From: Plebeiibacterium marinum | GTDB lineage: Bacteria; Bacteroidota; Bacteroidia; Bacteroidales; Marinilabiliaceae | Assembly: GCF_026013615.1 (NCBI RefSeq) | Contig: NZ_JAPDPI010000022.1 | Span: 30,110 to 94,109 of the forward strand | Length of the DNA: 64,000 bases | Direction of reading: 5' to 3' | Part shown: in pieces, positions 52,052 to 60,615 of the stretch | Numbering within the stretch: the first letter of the stretch is position 1 | Layout of the letters: every line of letters begins with the position of its first letter | Made by a program: the position numbers and the translations under genes | The notes under the pieces: generated by a model | What the model was told of the DNA's origin: nothing | Database searches by the model: none | The model's input: the letters and a program-made list of their open reading frames with translations, nothing else

Positions 52052-53293
52052 TTAATGCAGTTTTCTTTTTCCCGCTCCAGGAATTTTTAAAAAGGCAATA
52101 ATGGTTATGAATACGGTTATGACTAATACTGCCAAAAATACCATCTTTGAATTAAAGGTTCCTTCAATTAGTTTAAAAAGACCCGCCGAAAATAAAATGG
52201 CAACAAAAACCATTTGGTTGTTGTATGCAATTACCGGCCCCAGTTCCCGTCCTTTTACCCTATCCTGCATAAAGGCGTTTAAGGGGATTTTAAACAATCC
52301 GGCAAAAAATGCGAAAGAGATTATGGTGATCGTAAAAACAGTAACCTTTGGACTGAAAATATAGATAATCAACATGCAAATAATCATACCTAAACCTCCA
52401 ATGGGTACCAGGATTGTTTTTACTTTGTGGTTGGAAATAACTCCCGCAGCATAACATCCTGCTCCAATACCAATTGCAACTAAGGCCATAATAGTCCCTG
52501 TTGCCGTGTTTGAAAGATTAAGGTATTCTTCGCAATAAATATAAAGGTTCATTTGTATTAAGGAGCCAATGAGCCAAAAAACAGAAAGACTAAGGACGAT
52601 ATAGTTGAGGCCAATAATTTTTTTACACCATTTAAACCACCTAATGGGGAACAAAAAAGGATTTAGCGTGTCCTCCGAGTCGTCTTCTGGTTGTGATTCT
52701 TTGGGATGAATCCCCATACTTGTTATCCAGCCAATAATGGCCAAAAACATCATACAGGCTGCAATAATGATAGTTCCCATTTTGGGGTTGTTAAAATATT
52801 GGTCGGCATCCGAAAGCAATCCGCCAAAAAAAGTCCCAAGTAAAACCGCAACAAAAGTGATCATCTCCATTGCCCCTGTTCCAAACGAAATCAACTCTTT
52901 GCCCCCAATATCTCTGATAATGCCGTATTTACTTGGTGAATATAAGCAACTTTGCAGTCCCATTAAAAACATGGCAAAAAGAACTACATAAACATTTTGC
53001 ATAAAAAAGCCGGTAATGGCGATTACCATAATTAATATTTCTGAAAATTTTGCCCATTGAATGATAAGTGCCTTGGGGTGTTCTTTAGCCAGCTTGCCTG
53101 ATAATGGGGACAGAAAAATATAGGGTAAAACCAGTAAGGCTGCAGCTGCAGAAACCAGGGTTGCTTTGTGTTCTCCTCCAATCCATACTACACATACAAA
53201 ACCAATTAGGGTCTTTAGGAGGTTGTCGTTTAATACTCCTGCAAAGTTGGTGCTAAATAAAGGAAACCATTTAAACCTATTGCTTTTTTCCAT
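52052..53293 (-). CDS. MFS transporter, LplT-like (lysophospholipid transporter family)
   Basis: 413 aa, about 12 membrane helices. The opening FKWFPLFSTNFAGVLNDNLLKTLIGFV and GLQSCLYSPSKYGIIRDI are the recognisable parts of LplT-type flippases that move lysophospholipids across the inner membrane for re-acylation. In E. coli LplT works with Aas; here a PlsC-ACP-AMP-ligase protein with Aas-like domains is encoded 7 kb away on the same strand. Functional pairing is inferred. A general drug exporter is the alternative. Single gene between the two-component operon and yebC. Confidence 0.7.
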   Translation of the reverse strand: MEKSNRFKWFPLFSTNFAGVLNDNLLKTLIGFVCVVWIGGEHKATLVSAAAALLVLPYIFLSPLSGKLAKEHPKALIIQWAKFSEILIMVIAITGFFMQNVYVVLFAMFLMGLQSCLYSPSKYGIIRDIGGKELISFGTGAMEMITFVAVLLGTFFGGLLSDADQYFNNPKMGTIIIAACMMFLAIIGWITSMGIHPKESQPEDDSEDTLNPFLFPIRWFKWCKKIIGLNYIVLSLSVFWLIGSLIQMNLYIYCEEYLNLSNTATGTIMALVAIGIGAGCYAAGVISNHKVKTILVPIGGLGMIICMLIIYIFSPKVTVFTITIISFAFFAGLFKIPLNAFMQDRVKGRELGPVIAYNNQMVFVAILFSAGLFKLIEGTFNSKMVFLAVLVITVFITIIAFLKIPGAGKRKLH

Positions 53294-53386
53294 AGTTGTA
53301 ATTTTTTATGTTTCTGCAAAACAGTGTGCTAACATACAATTATTATTCTATTTTATGCAGATACCATGCATTAAGTTTTTAAATTC

Positions 53387-53417
53387 TTGATTTTTTTGCT
53401 AAGGAATTATAGCTTTG
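53387..53417 (+). promoter_or_regulatory. yebC promoter
   Basis: TTG (53387-53389), 20 bp, then TAGCTTTG (53410-53417), an exact TAnnTTTG. Predicted start about 35 nt before the gene. Confidence 0.6.
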
Positions 53418-53458
53418 TGGGTTCAAAAAAAGTAAGTAAAGTTTTTAAATATTAAATA

Positions 53459-54175
53459 ATGGGACGCGCGTTTGAATATCGTAAAGCCACAAAGCTCAAA
53501 AGATGGGCAGGGATGGCAAAAACATTCACCAAGTTAGGTAGACAAATAACAATGGCAGTTAAAGAGAGTGGTCCGGATCCGGATGCAAACCCTCGTTTAA
53601 GAATGCTTATGCAGAATGCAAAGACTGCCAATATGCCAAAAGATAATGTTGAACGGGCGATAAAAAAAGCTACTGAAAAAAATAACGAAGACTGGAAGGA
53701 AATTGTTTATGAAGGTTATGGTCCTTTTGGTATTGCTGTTTTGGTGGAGACAACAACAAATAACAACACCCGTACTGTTGGTGCAGTAAGAAGTTATTTT
53801 AACAAAGCAGGTGGTTCGTTGGGAACTACTGGTAGTGTTGATTATATGTTCGAGCATAAATGCCACTTTAAAGTTGTTTCAAAAGAAGGATTAGATTTAG
53901 AAGAGCTTGAGCTTGAGATGATTGATTCCGGGGCTAACGAAATATTTGAGGAAGAAGGTAATGTTATTATCTATGGAGATTTTGAAAGTTATGGATCGAT
54001 TCAATCTTATCTGGAAGAGAATGAATTTGAGATTGTAAGTTCTGAATTTGAGCGACTTCCAACTACAACTAAAGAATTAAATGAAGAAGAGGTGGTTGTG
54101 TTTGAAAAAATGCTCGCCAAGTTTGATGAGGATGAAGATGTGTCAAATGTTTATCATACAGCAACGTGGTCGTAA
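53459..54175 (+). CDS. yebC: YebC/PmpR-family protein (TACO1-like)
   Basis: 238 aa, normal length. AKTFTKLGRQITMAVKESGPDPDANPRLR in the N-terminal third, seen here as FTKLGRQITMAVK and PDANPRLRMLM, then NMPKDNVERAIKKA, YEGYGPFGIAVLVE and NKAGGSLGTTGSVDYMFE are the family signature. Members were named DNA-binding regulators; several are now known to help ribosomes translate proline-rich sequences. Monocistronic, own promoter. Confidence 0.95.
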   Translation: MGRAFEYRKATKLKRWAGMAKTFTKLGRQITMAVKESGPDPDANPRLRMLMQNAKTANMPKDNVERAIKKATEKNNEDWKEIVYEGYGPFGIAVLVETTTNNNTRTVGAVRSYFNKAGGSLGTTGSVDYMFEHKCHFKVVSKEGLDLEELELEMIDSGANEIFEEEGNVIIYGDFESYGSIQSYLEENEFEIVSSEFERLPTTTKELNEEEVVVFEKMLAKFDEDEDVSNVYHTATWS

Positions 54176-54202
54176 TTTATTAACTTGAGTTTCGATTTAA
54201 CA

Positions 54203-54334
54203 ATAGATCGTTATATTTTAGATAATAGATATTAGACTGATTTATAATTTGCTTAAAATCAATAAGATAATAATTTTGTCGTAAATTATTCAATGTATTT
54301 AGAATCAGTACATTATAAAAAATTAACGAACTAA
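54203..54334 (-). repeat. Diverged, inverted copy of the 139-bp intergenic repeat (copy 3)
   Basis: Read on the plus strand it begins AATAGATCGTTATATTTTAG and ends TAAAAAATTAACGAACT, which correspond to the reverse complement of copies 1 and 2. AGACTGATTT...TTGCTTAAAAT in the middle also aligns. It has many substitutions and small gaps, so it is an older copy. Confidence 0.65.
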
Positions 54335-54353
54335 TGGATTTAAGATATTGAAT

Positions 54354-54393
54354 AAAAAAAGCCTCTTCCAGTTTTGGAGGAGGCTTTTTTTTA
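54354..54393. terminator. Bidirectional terminator
   Basis: GCCTCTTCC (54361-54369) pairs with GGAGGAGGC (54376-54384) with one G-T pair; A-run before and T-run after. It serves the Cys-rich gene on the minus strand, whose stop codon lies inside the T-run edge, and possibly yebC. Confidence 0.85.
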
Positions 54394-54594
54394 TTCGTTT
54401 ATTATTTGTCCACTCGGCATCATATTGTCCGGTGGGGGAGTGCCGTGTTGCATTTTATATTGCAATCTTTTGCAATCTTTCATTTTATTGCCCTTGCAAT
54501 ACATATTAATAAATCCTTTGCAGGCTAAGTTTTTTGTTTCCTGATATTTAATAAAGAAACCACACTTGGCTAAATTATCACATTCAATACTCAT
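54391..54594 (-). CDS. Small Cys-rich protein of unknown function
   Basis: 67 aa with five cysteines: C5, C11, C25, C33 and C41, in the pattern IECDNLAKCGFF...ACKGFINMYCKG...DCKR, followed by a proline-rich tail (GTPPPDNMMPSG). No signal peptide. The YCxGxxxxxCxR part resembles small Cys proteins that occur widely near sensory genes in bacteria. I cannot assign a family with certainty. Metal or [Fe-S] binding is plausible from the cysteines only. Its terminator overlaps the stop codon. Confidence 0.6.
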   Translation of the reverse strand: MSIECDNLAKCGFFIKYQETKNLACKGFINMYCKGNKMKDCKRLQYKMQHGTPPPDNMMPSGQIINE

Positions 54595-54661
54595 AATCTT
54601 TAAAAATTTAAGTTAAGATGCTAATTTATAGATAATTTCTTTTTTTTACTAGAATAGTATC

Positions 54662-55432
54662 TTAATTCTTTATCATCGACAGGCTTTTAACTATGTATTT
54701 TTCTTTTGAAGCCGACTTGGTGTTAAACGCTAATCCTAAATCAGTTTCTAATTTTTCTCGGGTAGTATCCCAATCACTTCTTTTTAGTTTTAAATCTATC
54801 CTTTGAATCTCTTTTGAATCAAGCTTCAAAACCTTATTGAAATCACCACCTAAATGGGTCAGGATCTTTTCTAATTCAAAATTTTCAAATATTACTGAAT
54901 CCTGTGATACGATTGATTTGCTTACAATGGTATCGCTAATTACCATATTCGAGAACCTTGTATATTTTTCTTTATCATTCACTGTGACCATTATAGTGTC
55001 AATAGTAAAAAGTTTTTTTTCAATGGTAATTAAAAGAGCGTCAATAATTTTCTTCTTAATCAAAGTGTCTTGCATTTTACAGATTACTTTCTGGTCAATA
55101 AATGCGCTGTAATATGGATGGTTAAATTCATCGTTGTCTATTAAGATAGAGGTGCTGTCGGTTTTTTTTATAATACTAAGTAATTGTTTTAGTGAAATGC
55201 AATCAGCTTTCATTCCCAGGAATGGTTCGCTACAGTAACTGTTTTTAAAACTCGCGAAGTCCTTTTTGTTTACTTCTTTTATTGTAACCTTACAGCTATC
55301 ATTTTCAAAATCTAAAACATATTTATTTGTGTTTAATACAACATTATTATTATGCCCTGTTGTTTCTGAAATATTCTTACAATTTGTTAAGATTAAGCAA
55401 ATTGCAAACGAAGTTAATAGTTTAATATTCAT
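54662..55432 (-). CDS. Lipoprotein of unknown function
   Basis: 256 aa. The signal peptide ends at ILTNC (Cys18), followed by a Ser/Thr/Asn-rich linker, so it should be lipid-anchored. The mature part has many alternating Lys/Asp/Ile residues and no cysteine motif or known domain that I can name (FASFKNSYCSEPFLGMKAD, KLKRSDWDTTREKLETDLG). It is a separate unit 67 bp upstream of the small Cys-rich gene. Not recognised. Confidence 0.6.
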   Translation of the reverse strand: MNIKLLTSFAICLILTNCKNISETTGHNNNVVLNTNKYVLDFENDSCKVTIKEVNKKDFASFKNSYCSEPFLGMKADCISLKQLLSIIKKTDSTSILIDNDEFNHPYYSAFIDQKVICKMQDTLIKKKIIDALLITIEKKLFTIDTIMVTVNDKEKYTRFSNMVISDTIVSKSIVSQDSVIFENFELEKILTHLGGDFNKVLKLDSKEIQRIDLKLKRSDWDTTREKLETDLGLAFNTKSASKEKYIVKSLSMIKN

Positions 55433-55603
55433 TGAGTTTAATTGTTAAGTTAATAATGAGATTATTTATAATATTCAGGAGTCTGCATTATTTACATATT
55501 ACAACCAAATCATCCTAAGCACTCACCAAACAATTATGAAACAACTCCGACTCTCATAAACTGATACCTACCATTTCCCTACTGCATATATACAGGTTGT
55601 TCG

Positions 55604-55636
55604 CAAAAAAAAGTAACAGAATAATTCCTGTTACTT
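55604..55636 (-). terminator. Terminator of the cytochrome/YeeE operon
   Basis: On the minus strand AAGTAACAG, a short loop and CTGTTACTT form a 9-bp perfect stem followed by a T-run. Arms on the plus strand are 55611-55619 and 55628-55636. It lies about 75 bp after the last gene. Confidence 0.82.
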
Positions 55637-55710
55637 CTTGACTTTCCTTTTTAATATATTTGGGCAATTACAATTAACAATGAGCACGAATTGGTTATTG
55701 ATAATAGAAA

Positions 55711-56910
55711 TTAGCTGCATCCCCCGCTTACCCTTTTGGCTTTTTTTACCACGGGTTTATCCAGATTGGCTACCGCCTCACCAATTTCTTTCAATTTTTT
55801 ACCTGCCTCTATCCTGAAATTTTGAACATCAACACTTTCCTTGGTGCCATTGGGATCAACCTCTGATATCAGGAAATATTGTTGGTTAAACTCATCAGCA
55901 GTTAATTCCAGCGAAAAGTTATCCGATTTGCCAAAATATTTTGATATCATACAAGCTCTTTGCGATTGCATGATATCCGCTCCGTAAAATACATTGATCT
56001 TAATGTTTTGGATGATTGTTCCCAGATTTTCTGATTTGTGCATGGTTTCCAAAGGAATATTTATGGCTGTTGGGATATGGAATTTTTCATATTCTTCGGG
56101 AGACCGAACATCAACTACGTTGAATTTGTAATATTGATTCATTAATTCGTAAGCAAGCTTGTCGCCTTTCATTATTTTGGGATTACATTCACCAGCAGCA
56201 ATCTTCTCATTAATACGTTTGTCCATTACTTCTTTTTTAGTAGGAGTAACCATCACAAACAAAACAATGATAATTGGTGTGGCTATGGCAATAGTGTTTT
56301 TAATAATGGTTGGTTTAAACCATTTTGTTTCTTTATTATTGATGCGGTTTTCAATAATCTGGGTCATGATAAATGCAAAAGAAGCTATTAATATCATGAG
56401 TAGCCCAAAGGTTTCGCGCGATAAGTTCAGTTGATCAAACATTAAAACTGCCCCCCAGTTTTCAGAAGTATAAATTCCTTCCCAAACAGGGTATCCTTCG
56501 CCAAAAATAAAGATACCGATTACGCTTCCGAATAGGAAGGCCATTCCGTCAACTCTTCCTGTAGCAGCAGCACAGGCGCTGGTTCCGGGACAAAAGCCGC
56601 CAATGATAAAACCCAGTCCCATAATTCCGCCGCCAATAAGAGCCGACCATAAAAAAGTAGGGTTGATGTAAATAATATCAATGTCCAGCAAATCCAGGTG
56701 ATTTAATACAATTATACCTACCATAGCAGTTATACCAGCAGTAAAAAATACCCTGAGTACGGTAAAATCGTATCCGTAAAACAAACCAACTAATTTTTTT
56801 GTGGAAGCAAAACCGGCTTGTTCCAATGCAAAACCAAACCCAATCCCAACAATCAATGCAATAATATAATTAAGCTCTCCACTTATAATATCAGGTACTA
56901 AAGGTCCCAT
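55711..56910 (-). CDS. YeeE/YedE-family permease fused to a degenerate rhodanese domain
   Basis: 399 aa. The first ~245 residues contain about nine membrane helices with GIGFGFALEQAGFAS and GGFCPGTSACAAATG (Cys107, Cys113), the thiosulfate-transport signature. Residues ~250-345 have a rhodanese fold opening (FNVVDVRSPEEYEKFHIPTAINIP), but where the active-site Cys loop belongs the sequence is NVFYGADIMQSQRA with no cysteine. The domain is probably a binding module and not a sulfurtransferase. The C-terminus ends VSGGCS with a cysteine that might substitute. Last gene of a four-gene operon, 2 bp after its YeeE neighbour. Confidence 0.85.
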   Translation of the reverse strand: MGPLVPDIISGELNYIIALIVGIGFGFALEQAGFASTKKLVGLFYGYDFTVLRVFFTAGITAMVGIIVLNHLDLLDIDIIYINPTFLWSALIGGGIMGLGFIIGGFCPGTSACAAATGRVDGMAFLFGSVIGIFIFGEGYPVWEGIYTSENWGAVLMFDQLNLSRETFGLLMILIASFAFIMTQIIENRINNKETKWFKPTIIKNTIAIATPIIIVLFVMVTPTKKEVMDKRINEKIAAGECNPKIMKGDKLAYELMNQYYKFNVVDVRSPEEYEKFHIPTAINIPLETMHKSENLGTIIQNIKINVFYGADIMQSQRACMISKYFGKSDNFSLELTADEFNQQYFLISEVDPNGTKESVDVQNFRIEAGKKLKEIGEAVANLDKPVVKKAKRVSGGCS

Positions 56911-56912
56911 AA

Positions 56913-57446
56913 CTATTGTTTTTTAATCCATAAGTTTCTAAAAAAGTAAGCAACCATATAGGCTGAACCAAAAATGGCCAGCATGGTAATTATTCCGCCG
57001 AACGACATAACGGCCATCCCGCTAAGTGCCGAGCCTGATGTGCAGCCTCTTCCCAATTGGCTTCCAAAACCGAACAGGGCACCTCCAACAATAGCACCAA
57101 TAATTCTGGTTGCATTTCTTACACCAGGGCCTTTTTCCAGTTTTAAACCAACCCTGTTGGAAGCAACACCTGATAAAAAGGCTCCGATAAATACGCCTAA
57201 TACCTCAAAAACCAGCCATGATTTCATCGGGCCTTCAGGGTGAGAGGCCTTGTAATCTGTATAATAGTCGGTGTTGGCAGCGTGTTCAGGAGCAAGGGTC
57301 TCTACCGTTTGAATGGCTACACTTTTAAATGCTCCGCTGGCCCCCAATCCGCGACCTGTTATATAAATTGTTAACAGGAGCACAAAGCCCAAAAAGAATC
57401 CTGCTAAATAGGGATTCATATATTTTTTAGGAGTTTCTGTTGTCAT
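56913..57446 (-). CDS. YeeE/YedE-family permease, short form
   Basis: 177 aa, about four membrane helices. LGRGCTSGSALSGMA with Cys135 is the conserved YeeE/YedE cysteine motif; the family carries thiosulfate across the inner membrane. Its ATG overlaps the stop of the cytochrome b gene by 4 bp. Together with the next gene it makes the two halves that pair in many genomes. Confidence 0.88.
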   Translation of the reverse strand: MTTETPKKYMNPYLAGFFLGFVLLLTIYITGRGLGASGAFKSVAIQTVETLAPEHAANTDYYTDYKASHPEGPMKSWLVFEVLGVFIGAFLSGVASNRVGLKLEKGPGVRNATRIIGAIVGGALFGFGSQLGRGCTSGSALSGMAVMSFGGIITMLAIFGSAYMVAYFFRNLWIKKQ

Positions 57447-58093
57447 GATTGAGATTTTTTAATTTTACCTTCTTCAGTTATATCTTCAGCATCTTCCAAT
57501 TCTTCCCAACCGGTAATCATTGCCTTTATGTTTGTAGTGATTGTATGGCCAGTTGTAGTCATATATACATGCACTACAACAAAAGAAATCAATAAAAAAG
57601 CACCCAGTGTATGTATTACTGCTATCCATTCCAATGGGATGTTCAGGGCAACAACCATGTCATTCACATCAAACGATTTGTAATACATGTACAGTAAGCC
57701 GGAAAGTATTACCATTGGAGCCATTACCAGCTTAAAGCCTAGATATACAACAGCTTGTAATGGGTTTAGTTTTTTACGTACCGACTTAATTGTGGGATGC
57801 GGTTCTCCTTTGAACATTCCTATTGTGTAGTATCTTATTTGAGCCTGTAACTTTGAAAAAGTTGGGATATACTGTTTCCATTCCCCGGTTGTAAAATGCC
57901 AAAAGATACTAAATGCAATCAGCCCGAGCAATAAATACGAGGCAGACCTATGGAATGCAACAGCTTTTTCGAACCCAAACAAGTGGAATGAATCATGAAT
58001 TTCGAATCCGGTAAGGGCTAAAAAGAAAATTAATGCAGCCTGGCACCAGTGCCAGAATCTTTCAAATTTTTTGTATATATATACTTTTTGCAT
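57443..58093 (-). CDS. Membrane cytochrome b (b561 / formate dehydrogenase gamma-like)
   Basis: 216 aa with four membrane helices. Histidines suited for heme b lie in RFWHW (His15), VAFHRSA (about 48), FWHFTTG (about 65), VIHTLGAF (about 158) and VVHVYMTTTGH. This is the dihaem cytochrome b subunit type that takes quinol electrons to a periplasmic partner. The partner should be the octaheme protein encoded 30 bp upstream. Short charged cytoplasmic tail at the end. Confidence 0.85.
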   Translation of the reverse strand: MQKVYIYKKFERFWHWCQAALIFFLALTGFEIHDSFHLFGFEKAVAFHRSASYLLLGLIAFSIFWHFTTGEWKQYIPTFSKLQAQIRYYTIGMFKGEPHPTIKSVRKKLNPLQAVVYLGFKLVMAPMVILSGLLYMYYKSFDVNDMVVALNIPLEWIAVIHTLGAFLLISFVVVHVYMTTTGHTITTNIKAMITGWEELEDAEDITEEGKIKKSQS

Positions 58094-58123
58094 AGTTCTA
58101 ATGTTTTGTGAATCAATTTGCAG

Positions 58124-59707
58124 TTATATTGAAATTTCTTCTGATTCAACTTCGTTCTTTCTGATTGAGTTAATAAAACGTGCAAGGGCATGTATCAAAA
58201 CGCCAAGTATAGATCCCCAGAACATTAATTTTCCAAATAAATCAATCCAGTTATTATTGTCTCTTCCCGGTATATAAAAACCATCCAGAGATGCCAGTCT
58301 TCCGTTTTCGCGGGTATGGCATTCTTCGCAGCTAAGGGTTTGGTCTTTGGGTGCAACCATATGGTTTACGGGCCAGTACATTTCTGTTTCTATAAAATCA
58401 TGCTTGCCGCTGTATGGAAGCCCCATCCTTTTCATACCGGCTTCGGCAGCCAGGTTCCAGTCAAAGTCAACCCAATAGGCACTGTCGCCTTTTTCTGGTG
58501 CATATAGTTTGGGTTGAATCAGCACATTGGTTTCAGGATCGTAAATCTGATCTCCTCTGTGAACTTTTACCGGGTAAATCTTAGAGTATCTATCGACAGC
58601 ACTTCCCAGTAATTTGTTTATCTGTACCGGAACCGAGTCAATCTTGTCGCCTATAACATAATGCTGTGCGTTGCCATTGAACCACAAGTATTCTGGTTTA
58701 ACATTGGTTTGCCAGTCAAATTCTCCTTTAATGGATAGGTAAGTGTGATTTCCTAATGAATCTTCGGTGTGGTATGGTTTTCCTTTTAGAAGCTTTCCGG
58801 CTTTTGACCATTTCCACGACATTTTGGTGGCGTTTGCTTTGGCATAAGTTGGGATATGGCATGTTTGACAGGCAATTTTTGAATAGTGGCGATTTAAAAG
58901 GTCGTCGAGGTGTGGGCGTGAGCTATGGCAATCTTCACAGTTTAATCGGTTAACATCCGTAGAGGATACCGAATATAGCTTTCCTTTTATTTGGTGCTTG
59001 TTGGCAGTATGGCAATCTACACAAGTCATGCTAAGGCCATTTTGAGCCATGTGAACATCGGTGTTCCTGTCGCAGGCTAACAGGGCCTCTTCCAAATCAC
59101 CATGTTTAACATTGTTTCCTCCACCGCTATAAAAATGACAGCTTCCGCAATTTACATTTGTAGGGCGGCCTACACTTTGGGCAACTTTATTAAAGTTTAC
59201 TTTCCTGTCGGGATATCCTGCCATAGCTGCTCCTTTGATGTATTCTTCACTATTATCGTGACACACCATGCAATCCACATTTTTGGCATTGTTAAAGTCA
59301 AACTTGTTGCTGGTCATCCCAAATCCAATATGGCATTTAGCACAGGCTTGCTCGTTTGTATTGGATCCAATACAGAAGTTGTTAAGCACATTCTTCTTCC
59401 CAATTTTTGAAATTCCTTTGCCTTCAACATAAGCTACCCTTTCCCAGTTCCAGTGACTTGAATGGATAATTTCTTCGTGTCGTTTGTTGTGGCAGCTTAA
59501 GCATGCCAACGTAACATCCTGGGGAGTTTTGAATTGTTTTTGAAGAATGGTGAATTTTGAATGGTCTACTGAAGAAGTGGGTTTTGTAGCATATTTCTGC
59601 TTCAGTTCGTACTGCGAAAAATTGAGGGGTTCTGTTTTATGGAGCAGGTTTATCCCTACCAAAACTAAAACAGTTACTACAATTGAATAAATGATGACCT
59701 TGTTCAT
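58124..59707 (-). CDS. Octaheme c-type cytochrome, tetrathionate reductase (OTR)-like
   Basis: 527 aa with exactly eight CxxCH heme sites: Cys69, 122, 146, 187, 229, 257, 280 and 460 start them. An N-terminal helix (about 4-22) and a C-terminal helix (about 491-512) anchor it to the membrane, with the hemes on the periplasmic side. A long heme-free stretch (~300-455) separates heme 7 from heme 8. Number and layout match the octaheme tetrathionate reductase family, which can also reduce nitrite or hydroxylamine in vitro. It heads an operon with cytochrome b and two YeeE permeases. Electrons would flow from quinol to a sulfur or nitrogen oxyanion; the substrate is inferred. Confidence 0.85.
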   Translation of the reverse strand: MNKVIIYSIVVTVLVLVGINLLHKTEPLNFSQYELKQKYATKPTSSVDHSKFTILQKQFKTPQDVTLACLSCHNKRHEEIIHSSHWNWERVAYVEGKGISKIGKKNVLNNFCIGSNTNEQACAKCHIGFGMTSNKFDFNNAKNVDCMVCHDNSEEYIKGAAMAGYPDRKVNFNKVAQSVGRPTNVNCGSCHFYSGGGNNVKHGDLEEALLACDRNTDVHMAQNGLSMTCVDCHTANKHQIKGKLYSVSSTDVNRLNCEDCHSSRPHLDDLLNRHYSKIACQTCHIPTYAKANATKMSWKWSKAGKLLKGKPYHTEDSLGNHTYLSIKGEFDWQTNVKPEYLWFNGNAQHYVIGDKIDSVPVQINKLLGSAVDRYSKIYPVKVHRGDQIYDPETNVLIQPKLYAPEKGDSAYWVDFDWNLAAEAGMKRMGLPYSGKHDFIETEMYWPVNHMVAPKDQTLSCEECHTRENGRLASLDGFYIPGRDNNNWIDLFGKLMFWGSILGVLIHALARFINSIRKNEVESEEISI

Positions 59708-60055
59708 AGGTAATTATTTAAATTGTTTGCCGGATTCATTTTTCTTAAAGTTATGGCAATAAATTTACTTTTAAAAACATTTAAAAGTATGTAAAAATAT
59801 AGATATGTCAAGTCGGAAATATATAGATTTGTGTAATTTGAATTTAGTCTATATATGCGGAAGTGTGATAATCGGTTTATTAGCAGGAGAAAAACCTGGT
59901 TTTATGGTGGGTGAGAAATATAAGATGTGAGGGATATGGTTAGTTATGGATAAAAAGTAAATGCAATTCAATCCGTTATGCAGAAACAAACCGATTTTGT
60001 TTGTTCCTGCACGTGGATGATTGATTTCTAATTTAAAGTGGTAAAAGCTTGATTA
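59708..60055. other. Intergenic region upstream of the octaheme operon
   Basis: 348 bp with no gene. It should contain the operon's promoter, but no exact TAnnTTTG element on the minus strand was found. A repeated ACTTTTAAAAAC/ACATTTAAAAGT stretch lies at about 59769-59792. A short AAAACC-GGTTTT dyad occurs near 59893-59907. Confidence 0.35.
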
Positions 60056-60580
60056 TTACTTGATTTTGCAAATAATCTCAATGTCTATATCTTCACTAAC
60101 CAGAAAAGTTCCAATTTCCTTGCCTACCTCGTAGTCAAAGCGGTTTAAGGAAAACTCGCCAATAAAAGTGTTGTCCTTAAATGAAAAAGGAATTGCTACA
60201 GAATTGGTGACGTTCCTGATAGTAAGGTTTCCCATTAAAATATAACCATCTCCCTTGTTAATTATTTTTGTTGATTGTATGCAGATGGTTGGGTATTTTT
60301 CTACAAAAAAGAAATCCTCAGTTCTTAAGTGTTTGTCTCGTTTTTCACTTTTTGTAGTTACTGAGGCTGCATCGATACAAACATTGAAAGAAGATTCTTT
60401 GATGTTATCCTTATCAAATGCAATATTACCTTTCATTCCGGCAAAAGTTCCTTTTACTGAACGGATTTTCATTTTCCCAGCCTTAAAGTTTACAATTGAC
60501 TCATCGGTGTTTATTTTTTGGGCATCAATATTAAATATTGAGATTAGAAGTACTGCTATTAGTATGACAATATTTTTCAT
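60056..60580 (-). CDS. YceI-family lipid-binding-like exported protein
   Basis: 174 aa. Signal peptide (1-20, cut near NIDAQ), then the YceI beta-barrel features: SIVNFKAGKM, RSVKGTFAGMKGNIAFDKDNI, DAASVTTKSEKRDKHLRTEDFF and LTIRNVTNSVAIPF. YceI proteins bind isoprenoid-type lipids such as quinones in the periplasm. A single gene between the octaheme operon and the acyltransferase fusion, and possibly cotranscribed with the latter (36-bp gap). Confidence 0.88.
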   Translation of the reverse strand: MKNIVILIAVLLISIFNIDAQKINTDESIVNFKAGKMKIRSVKGTFAGMKGNIAFDKDNIKESSFNVCIDAASVTTKSEKRDKHLRTEDFFFVEKYPTICIQSTKIINKGDGYILMGNLTIRNVTNSVAIPFSFKDNTFIGEFSLNRFDYEVGKEIGTFLVSEDIDIEIICKIK

Positions 60581-60615
60581 AGGTTTTATGTTTTAATAGT
60601 TTAAACAAAACAGCA

